From assembly GCA_038062745.1 (NCBI GenBank), contig JBBTWO010000062.1:1-5633 (forward strand): a DNA stretch of 5,633 nucleotides. The letters are read 5' to 3'. The notes below the pieces were generated by a model. It saw only the letters and a list, made by a program, of their open reading frames with translations. It ran no database searches and was not told the origin of the DNA. The DNA comes from JBBTWO01 sp038062745. Its GTDB lineage: Bacteria; Patescibacteriota; Microgenomatia; UBA8517. Numbering within the stretch: position 1 is the first letter of the stretch; each line of letters starts with the position of its first letter. Shown here piece after piece: positions 3,904-5,633 of this stretch. The translations under genes were made by a program, and so were the position numbers.

Positions 3904-4929
3904 ATGAAAGAACAAATAGTTAGTCTTAAAAACGAATTGGTTTCCCAGATCATTTCTGCAAGTGGAGTTAAAGAGTTAGAGAACCTAGAGTCAGCGTATC
4001 TAGGTAGAAATGGAAAATTAACGATTCTCATTAAAGACCTCAAGAATGTTTCCGAAAGTGAAAGAAAAGAAATTGGAATTTTAATAAACGACACCAAGCA
4101 AACAATTCTTTCGCTTTTTGCTGAACAAAAGAGCAAATTTATTTCGTCAAAAAATACTTGGTTTGATCCTACAATTCCCGGCATAAGACCAAACATAGGA
4201 ACAAAACACTTAGTTACTCAAGCAATTGATGACATTGCTACCATTTTTGAAAAAATCGGTTTTGTTAGATCCAGATATCCAGAAGTCGAATGGGATTGGT
4301 TCGCTTTTGAATCTCTAAATATGCCAAAAAATCATCCAGCCAGAGATGAATGGGAAACTTTCTTTGTAGACGCCCCATTAAATGAAAAATTCGGCAAAAT
4401 GGTTCTAACACCCCACACATCTAATGGACAAGTAAGAGAAATGCAACGGTTGGGAAAACCACCAATAAGAATGGTTAACATTGCTAAAACATACAGAAGA
4501 CAGTCAGATACTACTCATTGCCAAATGTTCCATCAGTTTGAAGGGTTAGTAATTGATGAAAATATTAATATCTCACACTTGAAGGGAACTATTGATTATT
4601 TTGCCAAGGAGTTCTTTGGTGAAGGATCAGTGTCACGCATTCGTCCGTTCCACTTTCAATTTACTGAACCATCTTTTGAAGTTGACTTTAGTTGTATTCA
4701 TTGCGACGGAAAAGGTTGTAAATTTTGTAAAAGTGGCTGGCACGAAGTTGGCGGTGCCGGAATGGTTCATCCCAATGTTTTAAGAGCTGGGGGAATCGAT
4801 CCAGACAAATATTCTGGTTTTGCTTTTGGTTGGGGAGTGGAGCGTGTTAGACTGTTGCGATCAGGGACCACTTTGGATGATATTAGAGATTTATACACCA
4901 CAGATTTACGATTACTAAGGCAATTTTAA
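3904..4929 (+). CDS. pheS: Phenylalanyl-tRNA synthetase alpha subunit
   Basis: Catalytic subunit of the (alpha beta)2 class IIc enzyme that charges tRNA-Phe. The 341-residue length is normal. Residues 1-85 form the N-terminal helical coiled-coil arm (YLGRNGKLTILIKDLKNVSE). The core follows: FDPTIPG, the ARDEWETFF region, motif 2 HTSNGQVR (171-178) and YRRQSDTTHCQMFHQFEG (197-214), the FTEPSFEVDF strand, and motif 3 GFAFGWGVER (305-314). A four-cysteine site C264-x2-C267-x4-C272-x2-C275 is present, as in PheS of some Gram-positives and thermophiles, and probably binds zinc. There is no Shine-Dalgarno at the ATG. The upstream context is the terminator at 3842-3868 plus a TATAAT box. pheT begins 3 nt after the stop, so the two subunits are co-translated from one mRNA. 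Confidence 0.98.
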   Translation: MKEQIVSLKNELVSQIISASGVKELENLESAYLGRNGKLTILIKDLKNVSESERKEIGILINDTKQTILSLFAEQKSKFISSKNTWFDPTIPGIRPNIGTKHLVTQAIDDIATIFEKIGFVRSRYPEVEWDWFAFESLNMPKNHPARDEWETFFVDAPLNEKFGKMVLTPHTSNGQVREMQRLGKPPIRMVNIAKTYRRQSDTTHCQMFHQFEGLVIDENINISHLKGTIDYFAKEFFGEGSVSRIRPFHFQFTEPSFEVDFSCIHCDGKGCKFCKSGWHEVGGAGMVHPNVLRAGGIDPDKYSGFAFGWGVERVRLLRSGTTLDDIRDLYTTDLRLLRQF

Positions 4930-4932
4930 AAT

Positions 4933-5633
4933 ATGGATATCTTAATACCTGATAACTGGCTGAGAGAATATTTGAAAACAAAGGCAACCAAGAAAGATTT
5001 GGCAAAATATCTTTCATTAAGTGGGCCTTCTGTTGAGAGAATATTAAATGAAGATAAGTACCCAACATATGCAATGGAAGTAACCACCAATAGAGTTGAT
5101 TCAGCAAATATCTATGGTATTGCTAGAGAGGCCTCAGCAATCTTGCCAAAATTTAAAATATCAGCAGAACTTCTACCACTTAAAACAAAAAGCAAGCAAA
5201 AGTTTTCAGACAAAGTGAAATATTTGAATTTAAAAGTAGATTTCAAGCTTTGCAGCAGATCCACCGCAATTTTAATAAAAGACGTGGAAATCAAATCTTC
5301 TCCAAAAATTGTTCAAGAAAGATTAACAGCCGTCGGTGTCAGGCCAATTAACAATATTGTCGATATCTCAAATTACGTAATGCATGAATTAGGACAACCA
5401 ATGCATACATTCGATTACGACAAGATTGGAAAATCCACCATGATTTTGAGGGAAAGCAAAAAGGGTGAGAAAATCACAACCCTAGATGGCTTAAGCTATA
5501 ACTTACCAGGAGGAGACATTTTAATAGAAGATGGTAACAGTACAATTATTGATCTACCAGGAATAATGGGTGGAAAAAATAGCATGGTAGATGAAAAAAC
5601 AAAAAATGTTTTAGTTTTTATTCAAACTTACGA
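4933..5633 (+). CDS. pheT: Phenylalanyl-tRNA synthetase beta subunit, short form (C-terminus off the right edge)
   Basis: Beta subunit that partners PheS. It carries the B3/B4 editing domain and, in its missing C-terminal part, should carry the tRNA-binding regions. The frame is open for 233 codons to the window edge. The N-terminus is the usual B1 start (IPDNWLREYL, LAKYLSLSGPSVERI), but the next recognisable block, VTTNRVDSANIYGIARE, is already at residues 50-66. In typical bacterial PheT it comes after about 150 residues, because an OB-fold tRNA-binding (EMAP-like) domain is inserted in B1. That domain is absent here. The B3/B4 domain follows with RPINNIVDISNYVMHELGQP (137-156) and GIMGG (210-214). 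The ATG is 3 nt after the pheS stop, without a strong Shine-Dalgarno (AAGG 12 nt upstream). My recollection is that short PheT is common in CPR bacteria. The gene identity is certain. Confidence 0.96.
   Translation, partial: MDILIPDNWLREYLKTKATKKDLAKYLSLSGPSVERILNEDKYPTYAMEVTTNRVDSANIYGIAREASAILPKFKISAELLPLKTKSKQKFSDKVKYLNLKVDFKLCSRSTAILIKDVEIKSSPKIVQERLTAVGVRPINNIVDISNYVMHELGQPMHTFDYDKIGKSTMILRESKKGEKITTLDGLSYNLPGGDILIEDGNSTIIDLPGIMGGKNSMVDEKTKNVLVFIQTY

Noticed and set aside
1..5633. CRISPR arrays, insertion sequences, tRNA or rRNA genes
   Set aside because: No regularly spaced repeats, terminal inverted repeats with a transposase, or tRNA/rRNA-like sequence was seen.

Overview
The window is about 5.6 kb of AT-rich bacterial DNA carrying a translation-machinery cluster on the + strand, in the order thrS - infC - rpmI - rplT - pheS - pheT (pheT runs off the right edge). 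A divergent gene on the - strand runs off the left edge. The same six-gene order occurs in gamma-proteobacteria, but the proteins are unlike theirs. ThrRS has no N-terminal TGS domain, PheT lacks the N-terminal OB-fold (EMAP-like) tRNA-binding domain, most starts have no Shine-Dalgarno sequence, and several starts sit a few bases downstream of a -10 box. This combination suggests a Patescibacteria/CPR bacterium, possibly Microgenomates-like. That placement is inference from gene features, not from a phylogeny. TGA appears only as the thrS stop and never inside a gene, so the UGA=Gly code of some CPR lineages is not in use.

Left part (1-914): a divergent gene of unknown function, with faint protein-kinase-fold features, starts at 691 on the - strand from an apparently leaderless extended -10 promoter. 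Facing it is a strong sigma70-type promoter (TTGACA, 17 bp, GATAAT) that opens a leader of about 160 nt before thrS. The leader holds the most interesting element of the window. It has a T-box antiterminator with the UGGAACC bulge, flanked by two perfect helices, and this overlaps an intrinsic terminator, so only one of the two can form. The leader upstream is only about 77 nt, too short for a canonical T-box Stem I, so this looks like a miniature T-box. The same stretch also encodes a possible Thr-rich leader peptide behind an AAGGAG box.

Middle part (915-3816): thrS, then infC from its own near-consensus promoter (TTGATA, 17 bp, TATAAT) buried in the end of thrS, then the ribosomal protein genes rpmI and rplT with 6-7 nt gaps. 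infC uses a non-AUG start and is in the same frame as thrS, with only the TGA between them.

Right part (3817-5633): an intrinsic terminator separates rplT from pheST. A GGAGGT segment upstream could pair with the terminator's 5' arm, and a short Phe-containing ORF starts there, in the position of E. coli pheM. pheS and pheT follow, 3 nt apart, probably reached by readthrough and/or from a TATAAT box just upstream of pheS. Together the genes supply threonine and phenylalanine charging, initiation factor IF3 and two large-subunit ribosomal proteins.
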